Positions 11,989 to 21,812 of a DNA stretch of 64,000 nucleotides are shown here, piece by piece. Made by a program: the position numbers and the translations under genes. Each line of letters starts with the position of its first letter. Position 1 is the stretch's first letter. Under the pieces are notes generated by a model. It saw only the letters and a list, made by a program, of their open reading frames with translations. It was not told where the DNA came from and did not search any database. This DNA comes from Schistocerca nitens. Its lineage: Eukaryota; Arthropoda; Insecta; Orthoptera; Acrididae. The stretch lies in NCBI RefSeq assembly GCF_023898315.1, contig NC_064616.1, positions 645,106,974 to 645,170,973 of the forward strand, in the 5' to 3' direction.

Positions 11989-12365
11989 CCTTGCATTTGC
12001 CCTCTATCCATTCCTGCTTAGTCATTTTACACTTCTGTCAATCTCATTTTTTATTTGTTTGTATTCCTTTTTACCTGCTTCATTTTTATATTTTCTCCTT
12101 TCACCAATTAAATTCAATATCTCCTATGTTATCCAAGGACTTTTACTAGACTTTGTCTTTTTACCTATTAGATCCTGTGCTGTCTTCACTATTTCATCTC
12201 TCTTTGCTACACATTCTTCATCTACTGTATCTGTTCTAGCCAACCATTGTGTAATGCTCCTTCTGGAACTCTCAAAAACCTCTGCATCTTTCACCTTATC
12301 CAGGTCCCAGCTCCTTCTTACCTTTTTGGAGTTTCTTCAGTTTTGATCTACAGTTCATAATCAGT

Positions 12366-12974
12366 AATCATAATCCACATCTACATCGGAAATGTCTTGT
12401 ACAGTGGCAGCTCACAGATATACATTCTTGGTGTTCACAAATTTTTAGATTCTGATCAGTTTGGGAGTGTGAAATTTATAGCATCAGCTTTATAACAGTT
12501 ATGCCTATCAACAAATTTATAAAACTATAGCTACTGCCAGTAATAATAACAACATTAATAATAATAATTGGATGCATAACTTATCTGACAAAAGAAAGAA
12601 TTGTTTTTGAGTAATTTTGTTGTTTTGTACATAATTAAGTATAGTTTAGGGCAATAAAAAAATAATGTGTAAGTTTTCACAACTCTCCATTTTGCATTTT
12701 TGTGTAAGTGGGAGTTTTTGTGCTTTTCTATTTTTTCAGACAAATATGCAAGTTCCTTAAGAGATGTATTAGTTCACAAATTTACTTCCAAGCTGAGAAT
12801 CAGATATTCTTTTGCTGCACCTACACAACAGCTTCCTGTCCTAACTCTACACTTTCTTGTTAAGTGTTTGCTTGTAATCACACTTATTTGATTTCACCAC
12901 TGTCTCAATCAAAGGGCCTGTTCTCAGAAGCCAAAGTTCCTTTGCTGCTAACTTTTCCTGATAATTTATTTTTC
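12366..12974. other. A/T-rich intronic sequence
   Basis: No coding or repeat signal recognised apart from ATAATA-type low complexity near 12545-12570. Confidence 0.4.
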
Positions 12975-13142
12975 TGTTCCCAAAATGATATTTTCACTAT
13001 GCAACAAAGTGTGCACTGATATGAAACTTCCTGGCAGATTAAAGCTGTGTGCTGGACCAAGACTCGAATTTGGGACCTTTGCCAATCATGGTCAGGTGCT
13101 CTGACTGAACTACCCAAGCACGACTAATGACCCGTCCTCAAA
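12975..13142 (-). mobile_element. tRNA-derived SINE (family D)
   Basis: Read on the - strand from 13142, the sequence has a degenerate RNA polymerase III A box (GGGTAGTTCAGTCAGAGCA) and B box (AAATTCGAGTCTTGG) 40 bases apart, as in a tRNA, followed by a non-tRNA tail with CTGCCAGGAAGTTTCATATC. I recognise the tail as part of a common grasshopper-type repeat. The tRNA-like part has too many mismatches to be a functional tRNA gene. Target duplications were not resolved. Confidence 0.7.
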
Positions 13143-13476
13143 GGTTTACCTTTCTGTTAGCATTTAAAATAGATTCAGCATACTTCATGTTTATGCTGCA
13201 CACAAAAGTCAGTTCCCACCCAGTAAACAACCAACTCCAAACACAAAGTGCCTTTTATGGAAATGATTGAACTCAAGTAGTAATGTCTGCCATCATGGTC
13301 ACTTAATTAGAACACAAATGAGGCACTGAGATCCATAAGGGCCTAAAGCACACCACCATCAATCCCACATTTAAGTGAATGTCAGAGAAACCAATTATAC
13401 AGCTTTTTGTGAATTTTCATATATGCAATGTGGGCCTACAGCACTGATAAACCTGACTCACCATAAGATCAACATA

Positions 13477-14863
13477 CACTCCTGGAAATGGAAAAAAGAA
13501 CACATTGACACTGCGAGAGGGCTGTACAAACAATGATCACACGCACGGCACAGCGGACACACCAGGAACCGCGGTGTTGCCCGTCGAATGGCGCTAGCTG
13601 CGCAGCATTTGTGCACCGCCGCCGTCAGTGTCAGCCAGTTTGCCGTGGCATACGGAGCTCCATCGCAGTCTTTAACACTGGTAGCATGCCGCGACAGTGT
13701 GGACGTGAACCGTATGTGCAGTTGACGGACTTTGAGCGAGGGCGTATAGTGGGCATGCGGGAGGCCGGGTGGACGTACCGCCGAATTGCTCAACACGTGG
13801 GGCGTGAGGTCTCCACAGTACATCGATGTTGTCGCCAGTGGTCGGCGGAAGGTGCACGTGCCCGTCGACCTGGGACCGGACCGCAGCGACGCACGGATGC
13901 ACGCCAAGACCGTAGGATCCTACGCAGTGCCGTAGGGGACCGCACCGCCACTTCCCAGCAAATTAGGGACACTGTTGCTCCTGGGGTATCGGCGAGGACC
14001 ATTCGCAACCGTCTCCATGAAGCTGAGCTACGGTCCCGCACACCGTTAGGCCGTCTTCCGCTCACACCCCAACATCGTGCAGCCCACCTCCAGTGGTGTC
14101 ACGACAGGCGTGAATGGAGGGACGAATGGAGACGTGTTGTCTTCAGCGATGAGAGTCGCTTCTGCCTTGGTGCCAATGATGGTCGTATGCGTGTTTGGCG
14201 CCGTGCAGGTGAGCGCCACAATCAGGACTGCATACGACCGAGGCACACAGGGCCAACACCCGGCATCATGGTGTGGGGAGCGATCTCCTACACTGGCCAC
14301 ACACCACTGGTGATCGTCGAGGGGACACTGAATAGTGCACGGTACATCCAAACCGTCATCGAACCCATCGTTCTACCATTCCTAGACCGGCAAGGGAACT
14401 TGCTGTTCCAACAGGACAATGCACGTCCGCATGTATCCCGTGCCACCCAACGTGCTCTAGAAGGTGTAAGTCAACTACCCTGGCCAGCAAGATCTCCGGA
14501 TCTGTCCCCCATTGAGCATGTTTGGGACTGGATGAAGCGTCGTCTCACGCAGTCTGCACGTCCAGCACGAACGCTGGTCCAACTGAGGCGCCAGGTGGAA
14601 ATGGCATGGCAAGCCGTTCCACAGGACTACATCCAGCATCTCTACGATCGTCTCCATGGGAGAATAGCAGCCTGCATTGCTGCGAAAGGTGGATATACAC
14701 TGTACTAGTGCCGACATTGTGCATGCTCTGTTGCCTGTGTCTATGTGCCTGTGGTTCTGTCAGTGTGATCATGTGATGTATCTGACCCCAGGAATGTGTC
14801 AATAAAGTTTCCCCTTCCTGGGACAATGAATTCACGGTGTTCTTATTTCAATTTCCAGGAGTG
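13477..14863 (+). mobile_element. Tc1-like transposon with intact transposase (copy 1)
   Basis: A 1387-base element bounded by inverted ends CACTCCTGGAAAT / ATTTCCAGGAGTG with TA on both sides (13475-13476, 14864-14865). It encodes one uninterrupted transposase on the + strand and is GC-rich compared with its surroundings. A near-identical copy is at 41932-43353, which implies recent activity. Copy 1 lacks 35 bases near its left end that copy 2 keeps; the missing piece is bounded by TGACAC direct repeats. An AATAAA lies at 14800-14805 inside the element. Confidence 0.96.
13686..14708 (+). CDS. Tc1-like transposase, intact, D-x32-E
   Basis: The 340-residue protein starts at MPRQCGREPY; an in-frame ATG also exists at 13533, but homology to Tc1 proteins starts near 13686. 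Residues 12-55 form the first helix-turn-helix (DFERGRIVGMREAGWTYRRI, then VGREVSTVHR), residues 60-66 a basic GRPR-like linker (RRPGTGP), and residues about 85-112 a second helix-turn-helix. The DDE nuclease has D155 (VVFSDESRF), D244 (QQDNARPH) and E277 (SPIEHVWD). The D244-E277 spacing is 32 residues rather than the 34 of classical Tc1. It would bind the terminal inverted repeats and cut and paste the element at TA sites. No frame damage is seen. Confidence 0.95.
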   Translation: MPRQCGREPYVQLTDFERGRIVGMREAGWTYRRIAQHVGREVSTVHRCCRQWSAEGARARRPGTGPQRRTDARQDRRILRSAVGDRTATSQQIRDTVAPGVSARTIRNRLHEAELRSRTPLGRLPLTPQHRAAHLQWCHDRREWRDEWRRVVFSDESRFCLGANDGRMRVWRRAGERHNQDCIRPRHTGPTPGIMVWGAISYTGHTPLVIVEGTLNSARYIQTVIEPIVLPFLDRQGNLLFQQDNARPHVSRATQRALEGVSQLPWPARSPDLSPIEHVWDWMKRRLTQSARPARTLVQLRRQVEMAWQAVPQDYIQHLYDRLHGRIAACIAAKGGYTLY

Positions 14864-15269
14864 TATTTCAGAAGCATGAATAAATCTTACAATCTCGCAA
14901 TCAATGGTGATGTGCTTTAGGCCCTTATGATTCTCACAAGGGAAACTTCCCATTGCACCCCTCCTCAGATTTAAAGGTTAGATGGCCCAGTGGATAGCCC
15001 ATCAAAAACTGAACACAGATCAAGCATGAAAACAGGTAGAATGTTTACGGATCTGTATAAAAGATAAAGCAAAATAGAAACAGTGAACGGTCCAAGCTTA
15101 ACAAGTGCAATTAAGAGACGCAACATCATGGTTAAGTGGTCACAGATTTGTACTGTGAAGCGGATGAGACATGTTCAAAACTTTCTCACCTATTACTCCC
15201 CCCCCCCCCCCCCTCTTCCGTTACCTATTATCGAATTCCTGTCCCCCATCACAATTAAATTTCTGTCTC
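14864..15269. other. Intronic sequence with a poly-C run
   Basis: Unrecognised DNA containing a 16-base C run at 15198-15213. No coding support was found. Confidence 0.4.
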
Positions 15270-15905
15270 CCTTAAATATCTGAATAATTTATTTTCTCTC
15301 ATCATACAGTTCTTCAAACTCTTCATCATCTGCAGAGCTAACTGGCATATAAACATGTGTTGCTGTGGTGCATGTGGGCTTCTTGTCTGTCTTTGCTACA
15401 TTGTAGCTTACCTGCATTCCTATTTTCTAATTCATTATTAAACCCACTCCTGCATTACCCCTATTTGATTTTGATTTTATAACCCTGTATTTTCTGACCA
15501 TAAGTCATATTCCTCCTGACACAAAACTTCCTTAATTCCTACTATATCTAAATTCAACATGTCCATTTCCTCTTTAAATTTTTGGAATCTATTTCACCTC
15601 CTGAATATTTTACCCAATAGTATGCCATCACCCTTTAACCATATAATAGAGTTGCATGCCCTTGGGAAAAATTACTGCTGCAGTTTTCCGTTGCTCTCAG
15701 GTATTTGCAGTTCCAGCACAGCAAAGCAGTTTTGGTTGATGTTGAAAGACCAGATTAGTCAATCATTCAGACTGTTACCTCTGCAACTACTGAAAATACT
15801 GCTGCCCCACTTCAGGAAAAACACATTTGTTTGGCATCTTAACAAATACCCCTCTATTTCGGTTGCACCAAAGTTACAGCTGTCTGTATCGCTGAAGCAT
15901 TCAAC
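15270..15905 (-). mobile_element. RTE-like LINE, 5' and endonuclease fragment
   Basis: On the - strand the segment around 15410-15300 encodes KKPTCTTATHVYMPVSSADD, which aligns with the same region of the copy at 28384 (KPTPTTVVEVYMPTSTADDE). Further upstream on the - strand, 15540-15420 resembles the start of the endonuclease domain. The stretch 15640-15905 looks like the 5' untranslated part of the family. No open frame survives. Confidence 0.65.
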
Positions 15906-16400
15906 CATTTTTCTCAGAGTACATGGATTGAAGTCTGGGGACCTGGGAAGCCAAGCGCCATTGACATCGCAGCTCAGCACATGATCCTCTCCAAATGATG
16001 TGCACAAGAGATCTTTCACATGTGTGTCAATATGGAGTGGAGCACCGTCCTGCATAAAAGTTGCACCTTCCATCAGGTGTTTAGCAACCAAGCTAGGGAT
16101 GATCAGATTCCCTCTCTGACTCTCTCTCTCACTACAGCTTATTTTATACACAATTCTTGTGTCACTGACATGAAGCTGTCCAGGGCCATATGTTGGCCAG
16201 TTTTTGCACTCACTTTTGGTTTCAACAAAACCCGATATCATTTCAGGCGTGTATCAACCTTTTACCTCCCTACATGCACTAATTCACAGAATAATGTATT
16301 TTCAAATGCTAACAGACTTTTGGGTCACCTTGCATGATGCTCATCCATCTCACAGTCCAAAAATTTATGAGTGGATATTTCAATGTCTAGTTGAGGTTGC
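15905..16400 (-). mobile_element. Mariner-like transposase remnant
   Basis: The - strand frame at 15759-16241 contains ATFMQDGAPLHIDTHVKDLL and then GAWLPRSPDFNPC, matching the second catalytic Asp region (QDGAPxH) and the SPDxxPCD third-Asp block of mariner-type transposases; the third Asp itself falls at a break (PCTL rather than PCDF). Both ends are eroded, and the frame continues into adjoining LINE sequence below 15905 by chance. Confidence 0.7.
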
Positions 16401-16584
16401 TTATAATTTAACAAAAATTTCATCATGACTGTCTTATCAGTGTTCATTTTAAGTATGTTTATGATCCGACCAAAGTTCTCTTCACACACCTAAATGTTTC
16501 AAATAGCTCCAGCTAATAGTGGACGTATCATTAGCAGTGTACTCTAACTTCAAGTTTTGTAGCTGTGCTATTTACACCTAAATC

Positions 16585-17750
16585 TACATACATACATTGC
16601 AAGCCACTGTGAAGTGCATGGCAGAGGGTACTTAGCATTATTAGGGTTTCCTATTTCAATTGAATATGGAGGATGGGGGAAATGAATGCTTAAATGCCTA
16701 TGTGCACACTGTAATTTGTGTGCTATTATCTTCACTTTCACTGTGGGGATGATACACAGGAGCTGAAGTATATTTCTAGATTGTTCACTTAAAAATTGTA
16801 CTTTAAACTTTGAAAGTAGGACTTCACAGGATAATTTGCATCTGCCAATTTAGGTTTTACAACATTTCCATTATGTTCTCCTGAGTGTCAAACAAACCTG
16901 TGACACACTGCCCTTCTTTGAATACATTCAATATCCACTGTTAGTCCTATTTGATATGGGTCCCACACAATTCAGTTATATTCTAAGATGGGATAAAAAA
17001 AAGCAATTTGTAAGCAATATTCTTTGTAGAAGGACTGCATTTTTGTAGTATCATGCCAATGAAGAGAAGTCCAACACCTGGTCTAACTACGACTGAGCCT
17101 CTGTGATTATTCCACGTTATAGCCAAACAAATTGTTAAATCCAGATAATTGTACATGTTGACTGATTCCGGCTGTGAACAATTGATATTGTAGTCATGGG
17201 GTACAATTTTGTGAAGTGCACAGTTTTACATTTATGAATATTTAATGCATGTTGCCAGTGATTGGACCAGTTTGAAGTCTTAACAATGTTTGAGTGGATG
17301 GTTTTGTAGCTTTTGCAGTTAGTTTTCAAAATGAACAGCAAGAGCCCCAAAACGATTCCCTGGGTCATCACCTGATGTTCTTCTACATCTGTTGACACAC
17401 TGTCCAGGGTAACATGGTGCTTACTCTCTACCAAGATAGCCTCAGTCCACTCACATTTTTCCCACATGACATCATAGCTTTGTGGTATCAAGTTATATGA
17501 TTTCCTGAAGTCAACAAAATAATGTTTTCACTGGATTGCACTGATCCATGACTTTCAGGGTGTCACATGAGAGAAGTGAGAGTTGGGTTTTGCCTGATTA
17601 ATGTTTTCAGAATCTATTCTAGCTGGCATTGAGGAGGTATTTCTATTAGAGGTAACTGATTGCATTTGACTCCTGCTTGGAGGTAAGTGTTTTGAGTTCA
17701 CCTTTGAGATACGGCACAACTGCCCTTTATCTAGTGTACTGAACTTGTAA
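16585..17750 (-). mobile_element. Non-LTR retrotransposon remnant (CR1/Jockey-like RT and 3' end)
   Basis: The - strand frame at 17135-17491 has a VMTQGIVLGLLLFILKTNC block, a decayed version of the QGSVLGPLLFLLYIND motif of non-LTR RTs, and NIHKCKTVHFT, matching the NxxKC block after the catalytic site. Near 16980-16920 the - strand encodes PILEYN and WDPY, the usual C-terminal RT signature. The 3' tail GCATGGCAGAGGGTAC near 16617 recurs at 36963-37140. The RT catalytic YxDD box is not readable. Confidence 0.7.
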
Positions 17751-17762
17751 ATCTTCCTACTT

Positions 17763-18008
17763 ACCGAGCGAGGTGGCGCAGTGGTTAGACACTGGACTCG
17801 CATTCGAGAGGACGACGGTTCAATCCCGCGTCCAGCCATCCTGATTTAGGTTTTCCGTGATTTCCCTAAATCGCTCCAGACAAATGCCGGGATGGTTCCT
17901 TTCGAAGGGCACTGCCGACTTCCTTCCCCGTCCTTCCCTAATCCTATGAGACCAATGACCTCGCTGTCTGGTCTCCTTCCCGAAAACCAACCAACCAACC
18001 AACCAACC
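17763..18008 (+). mobile_element. tRNA-derived SINE (family A), full length
   Basis: The head carries an A box (GGCGCAGTGGTTAGACACTGG) and a B box (GGTTCAATCCC) with tRNA spacing, followed by a unique body and an (AACC)n tail. Identical 12-base target duplications ATCTTCCTACTT flank it at 17751-17762 and 18009-18020. A second, inverted copy is at 47850-48087. It lies inside older LINE-like sequence in the large MICU intron. Confidence 0.93.
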
Positions 18009-18345
18009 ATCTTCCTACTTGTTTTAGTTGCTATTCATATATAGGGAATCATTGTTACAACAACGGCCTCATGGTCACTGATACCAGTTTCAATATGGAC
18101 ATCCTCAAAGAGATCAGGTCTACTTGTTGCTAATAGATCTTACACATTTCCACCATGAGTGCATTTTCAAACTATCTATTCTATGTAGTTTTCTGGGACA
18201 GCATTTAGTATTGTTTTGCAGGAAGTCTTGTCACACCCATTACTTACAAAACTGGAATTGTGATTCTTGAGTTTCTCCCGGCGTATTTGATAATCAAAAT
18301 ATCCACGGGTGTGCTGCCGGTCTATAGTGTCCAACGGGCATAATA

Positions 18346-18376
18346 TTTCGGCAATCATACATGTCGCCATCATCAG
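18346..18376 (-). ncRNA. Hammerhead-like motif in Penelope-like repeat (left arm)
   Basis: On the - strand: CTGATGA, a stem (GGCGA with UUGCC, one G-U pair), then GAAA. This fits the CUGANGA-stem II-GAAA core of hammerhead ribozymes with one extra nucleotide between CUGANGA and stem II. Hammerheads are known in terminal repeats of Penelope-like elements. Stem I pairing is weak, so activity is uncertain. Confidence 0.4.
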
Positions 18377-19130
18377 GTGAACTGACGGACTGAGCTCCTG
18401 TGAACGTGCCGGCACGGAGATCCGTATGCTATGGCTGCTCAGAGGGAACTGGGTTCGGTCGTGGCAGCGTCCGATTTAAATACCCTCCGCCCGCGGCGCG
18501 CTCCGTCCGCGCCCCGCGCCATGGTCGCGTGGTGGAACAGATTGCGACGGCGTCTGAGATGGCGTCGGTGTGATGACTCTGTCCGCCGTGGTCGTCACAA
18601 CTATACGTTTGCTCGATTTAATCTTGATTAACCCAATCGCTGGTTCCCAAGCCTTGCTAAAATTATAGCCACAGTCACGGTTTATGAGGTCGTCATTGGT
18701 GCGAATTTCGATGGCCTCTCTAACAACGCTGTCCCAGTATCTCGACGTTTGTACCAGAATCCTCGTGCGGTCATACTCCATAGCGTGATTTTCCGACAAA
18801 CAATGTTCAGCGGCCGCCGACTTGCTCGGATACATCAGTCGAGTGTGCCTCTGGTGTTCACGGCATCAATCCTCGACGGTACGCATCGTCTGAGGCCATC
18901 GAAATTCGCACCAATGACGACCTCATAAATTGTGACTGTGGCTATAATCTTAGCAAGGCTTGGGAACCAGCGATTGGGTTAATCAAAAGTAAATCGAGCA
19001 AACGTATAGTTGTGACGACCACCGCGGACAGAGCCATCACACCGACGTCATCTCAGACGCCGTCGCAATCTGTTCCACCGCACGACCGTGGCGCGGGCGC
19101 GGACGGCGGAGGGATCGCGCCGCGGGCGGA

Positions 19131-19170
19131 GGGTATTTAAATCGGCCGCCGCCGCGACCGAACCCAGTTC
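19131..19170 (+). promoter_or_regulatory. Candidate TATA-type promoter in Penelope-like repeat
   Basis: GTATTTAAATCGG sits in a GC-rich context about 30 bases before CCCAGTTCC, an initiator-like sequence. The inverted arm carries the same box in the opposite direction near 18475. This is a sequence resemblance only. Confidence 0.3.
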
Positions 19171-19239
19171 CCTCTGAGCATCCATAGCGTACGGATCTCC
19201 GTGCCAGCACGTTCACAGGAGCTCAGTCCGTCAGTTCAC

Positions 19240-19270
19240 CTGATGATGGCGACATGTATGATCGCCGAAA
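19240..19270 (+). ncRNA. Hammerhead-like motif in Penelope-like repeat (right arm)
   Basis: CTGATGA at 19240-19246, a five-pair stem GGCGA/TCGCC with an intervening loop, then GAAA at 19267-19270. One nucleotide separates CTGATGA from the stem, unlike the canonical core. It is the mirror copy of the motif at 18346-18376. Confidence 0.42.
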
Positions 19271-19987
19271 TATTGTGCCCGTTGGACACTATAGACCGGC
19301 AGCACACCCGTGGGTATTTTGATTAAAACTGGAATTATCCCAGTCAGTTGTTGGATGACACTCCAATGATAACTGTAAGATTAGGGAATATGTGTACTAG
19401 TAAGTCAAGGCTTTCTCAATTTTTCAGTTACATATAGGAGCGAGTCTGGTGGTCGATAGACCCAATTATAAATTTCTGCTTGCTCTTGATACTGAGTCTT
19501 GCCCAAACAATCTCACATGTAGTCTCACTTTCTGTCTTGGTATATTTAAATTTCTTTCCTACTCCAACAAATAAACCCTCTCCATTTCCCAATTAGTTTT
19601 TGATACATACTTCATTTATTCAGAAAATTGCACTGCTGTCAATTTCGTTTTCCTGCCAGCTTTCTGTACCTAGTATAATATAAACTCCACTGCTTTTTAG
19701 AATTATTTCAATCTCTGGCACATAGTACACAAGTGCTGCAGCAGTTGATCACTAGCGTTTTAATTGTTTCATCTGTGTAGGATATTTCTTTAGATCTGAA
19801 ACTAGTACTTCAGTCACCTACAGTTATAATTATCTGAATTTGGCGGAGAAATTAATACATACAAGAAACAAAAATGGCGCAAGAATACTTCACTATGTGA
19901 CTCCACAACTGAGAATCTTGCTTGTTGTTTTCACAGTTAGGATTTTCCTTTCAATTTTATAATATGTTTTAGGTAGCCTTTAGTATA

Positions 19988-20870
19988 TGAGGGCATGCTG
20001 AAAAGTAATGCCTCCAAATTTTTAATCCTTTTCTCAATATTGATTGAGGTATTATATGTCATGCATATTGCTATGTCAACTTTTCTATTTTGCTAACACA
20101 AGTTGCAACCTTCTGGTGCTAGAGGGCTCCAAATTGTAACATGGTGGTGTGTAACATAATTATGTTGGTGTGTGAGGAACAGCATACTGTAATGAAGTTT
20201 CTAACCACAGAAGCCGGCCGGAGTAGCCAAGTGGTTCTAGGCGCTACAGTCTGGAACTGCGCGACTGCTACGGTCACAGGTTCGAATCCTGCCTCTGCCA
20301 TGGATGTGTGTGATGTCCTTAGGTTAGTTAGGTTTAAGTAGTTCTAAGTCCTAGGGCACTGATGACTACAGAAGTTAAGTCCCATAGTGCTCAGAGCCAT
20401 TTGAACCATTTTAACCACAGAAAATGTGCCTGCAATTGAAACATACAGAAGAATGAAAGCTGTGTACAGTGATTATTGTCTTGACAACAGTAATGTACAA
20501 CACTGGATTGTTCATGCTCATAATGAAGGAAATTGTGGTGCTAATCTCATCTTGGCCCGATTTGATTTTCATCTGGTTTCCAAAACCTAAAGAACAGCTT
20601 CAAGAACTTAACTTTGTTAGTGATGAAGTAGTGCAAGCAGAAATGAGGTTGTGGCTCCATCAAAAAAGTTAAACATTCTACAGTGACGGTATCAACAAAT
20701 TGGTCTGTCATCGGGAGAAATGTGTTTGTCGCCACAGTGACTATGTTGCAAAATAAAAGTGTAGACATAAAGAATAAAGTTGTAGAATGTTAATAACATG
20801 TGTTTTATTTAAAAAGCTTTAAGAATTTTCACTTAAAAATTTGGAGGCAATACTTTTCAGGACACCCTTA
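19988..20870 (+). mobile_element. Mariner-like element, internally deleted, with SINE insertion
   Basis: Inverted ends share GCTGAAAAGTAATGCCTCCAA-type sequence (left 19991 on, right complement ending 20870) with TA on both sides. A C-terminal transposase fragment at 20550-20670 reads SWPDLIFIWFPKPKEQLQEL, VSDEVVQAEMRLW, matching the PDLAPSDFHLF-K-EHL block of mariners. Most of the transposase is missing. A SINE at 20213-20411 splits it. A close relative is at 22802-23463. Confidence 0.82.
20213..20411 (+). mobile_element. tRNA-derived SINE (family B), full length
   Basis: The head has an A box (TAGCCAAGTGGTTCTAGGCGC) and a B box (GGTTCGAATCC) in Leu-tRNA-like arrangement; the body ends ...AGCCATTTGAACCATTT. 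It is flanked by 11-base copies of TAACCACAGAA at 20202-20212 and 20412-20422. Its host is the mariner derivative 19988-20870, so the SINE is younger. Confidence 0.93.
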
Positions 20871-21429
20871 TATAAACACACGTAATAGCAGAGTTTAGCA
20901 CATTATCGCTTGCAAAATAACTATGTATGTTCACAAAATCAGTGCAAAAATTGTAGTGGAGAGTGACTGCCATAAGCAAAAAAAGAAAAATAAAGAAAGA
21001 AAAATCAATGTGAAATCCAGTGTTCTATCTTCCATAACTCAAAATTAAACAGCTGCAAGATGTAAATTCTGTGCTACTGTACATCAGGTCACATCCTTAT
21101 TTAACTTGCTTTCGTTCTTCTTGATCAGTTAAAGTAAATATTGTAATAATCACTTCAGAAATACCAGAAGGAATTCCTTGAGCCACTTCTGTTAAAACTA
21201 ATGTGATAAGCATATATACTTTAAGCTGATGTTTTATATCATTCATAAAGATCAATGTGAAAAATCTGTGAGGTATTTAAGGTTGTATTATTTCAAAACA
21301 AAACAAAAAAAAATCATTCAAGCCTCATATCTAAAGGAAGGAAATAATATCGGAATTATAGAAGACATTTGTATGATCATTTTTCAAATTAAACATTTGT
21401 ATATTTGATTATTTACTTTAACATTTCAG

Positions 21430-21587
21430 ATGAATTCCACAGGGCAGTGAAAATATGCACTGGAACAAATTTGAGTCGGCATCTAGTTCATATAGTATTT
21501 CAGATATTTGATGAAGATGGTGATGGACAACTGAGTTACCGTGAATTTATTGCTATAATGAAGGATCGTCTTCATAGAGGTTTCAAG
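21430..21587 (+). CDS. MICU3: MICU2/3-like calcium uptake protein, exon with C-terminal EF-hand
   Basis: The acceptor ACATTTCAG ends at 21429 and the donor is GTATGC at 21588. Joined to the previous exon it reads DEFHRAVKICTGTNLSRHLV, then a canonical EF-hand. The 12-residue calcium loop DEDGDGQLSYRE lies at 21510-21545 with Asp at loop positions 1, 3 and 5, Gly at 6, Leu at 8 and Glu at 12, so it should bind calcium. The exon closes with FIAIMKDRLHRGFK, a block strongly conserved in MICU2/3. The exon ends on a codon boundary. Confidence 0.95.
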
Positions 21588-21812
21588 GTATGCAAAAGAA
21601 GTTGGGATCAGATAGGTATTCTGGTATCATATCATTTTTCTTAATAGTTAAAACAATATTTCATAACCTTCTGCGATAGTTTCATTCACATTTCCATCCT
21701 TTTCTATTGTCAGGTGCTGACTGAAAAAGCATGTAAATGGTAAAGTAACTACTACTAGATAGTATTTACCTCATTCATATTTTTAAATTAATGACATCTG
21801 TTTCTGTTACAG

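Larger units (their letters stand above)
9347..12365 (-). mobile_element. RTE-like LINE retrotransposon, degenerate, interrupted
   Basis: On the - strand the element reads from an endonuclease-to-RT linker (about 12360) through reverse transcriptase to the 3' end near 9347. At 9976-10410 RT blocks are intact: PKKAGADRCEYYRTTSL, GEDQFGFQRNVATHEAIL, and a KTFDKVDW variant of the catalytic AFD motif. At 9369-9605 the C-terminal block LTRRRDWLTRHILRHQGI and ending DRAAWRAASNQ match the copy at 28384-31022. It is broken by stops and frameshifts, by a Tc1 element at 10557-11757 and by a short SINE insertion at 11947-11988. Clade assignment to RTE-like is from the general RT/endonuclease pattern. 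Confidence 0.88.
18260..19324. mobile_element. Head-to-head inverted Penelope-like element insertion
   Basis: Two arms of about 430 bases (18292-18718 and 18892-19324) are inverted copies of each other around a 173-base spacer. The left arm plus spacer, read on the - strand (18835 down to 18476), encodes SKSAAAEHCLSENHAMEYD, VVREAIEIRTNDDLINRD and KAWEPAI, the C-terminal tail that follows the GIY-YIG nuclease in Penelope-like reverse transcriptases. The right arm encodes the same tail on the + strand. Identical 12-base copies of AAAACTGGAATT at 18248-18259 and 19325-19336 flank the whole structure, so it arrived as one insertion. The arms are very GC-rich, and each carries TATTTAAA. Confidence 0.88.

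Noticed and set aside
13458-14351. Several long antisense open frames across the Tc1 transposase
   Set aside because: They are shadows of a GC-rich coding region; they recur identically on copy 2 and match nothing recognisable.
17763-17840. Possible tRNA gene (A and B boxes)
   Set aside because: The body, tail and target duplications show a SINE; the head does not fold with a complete acceptor stem. The same applies to the heads at 20213, 32547, 44896 and 13142.
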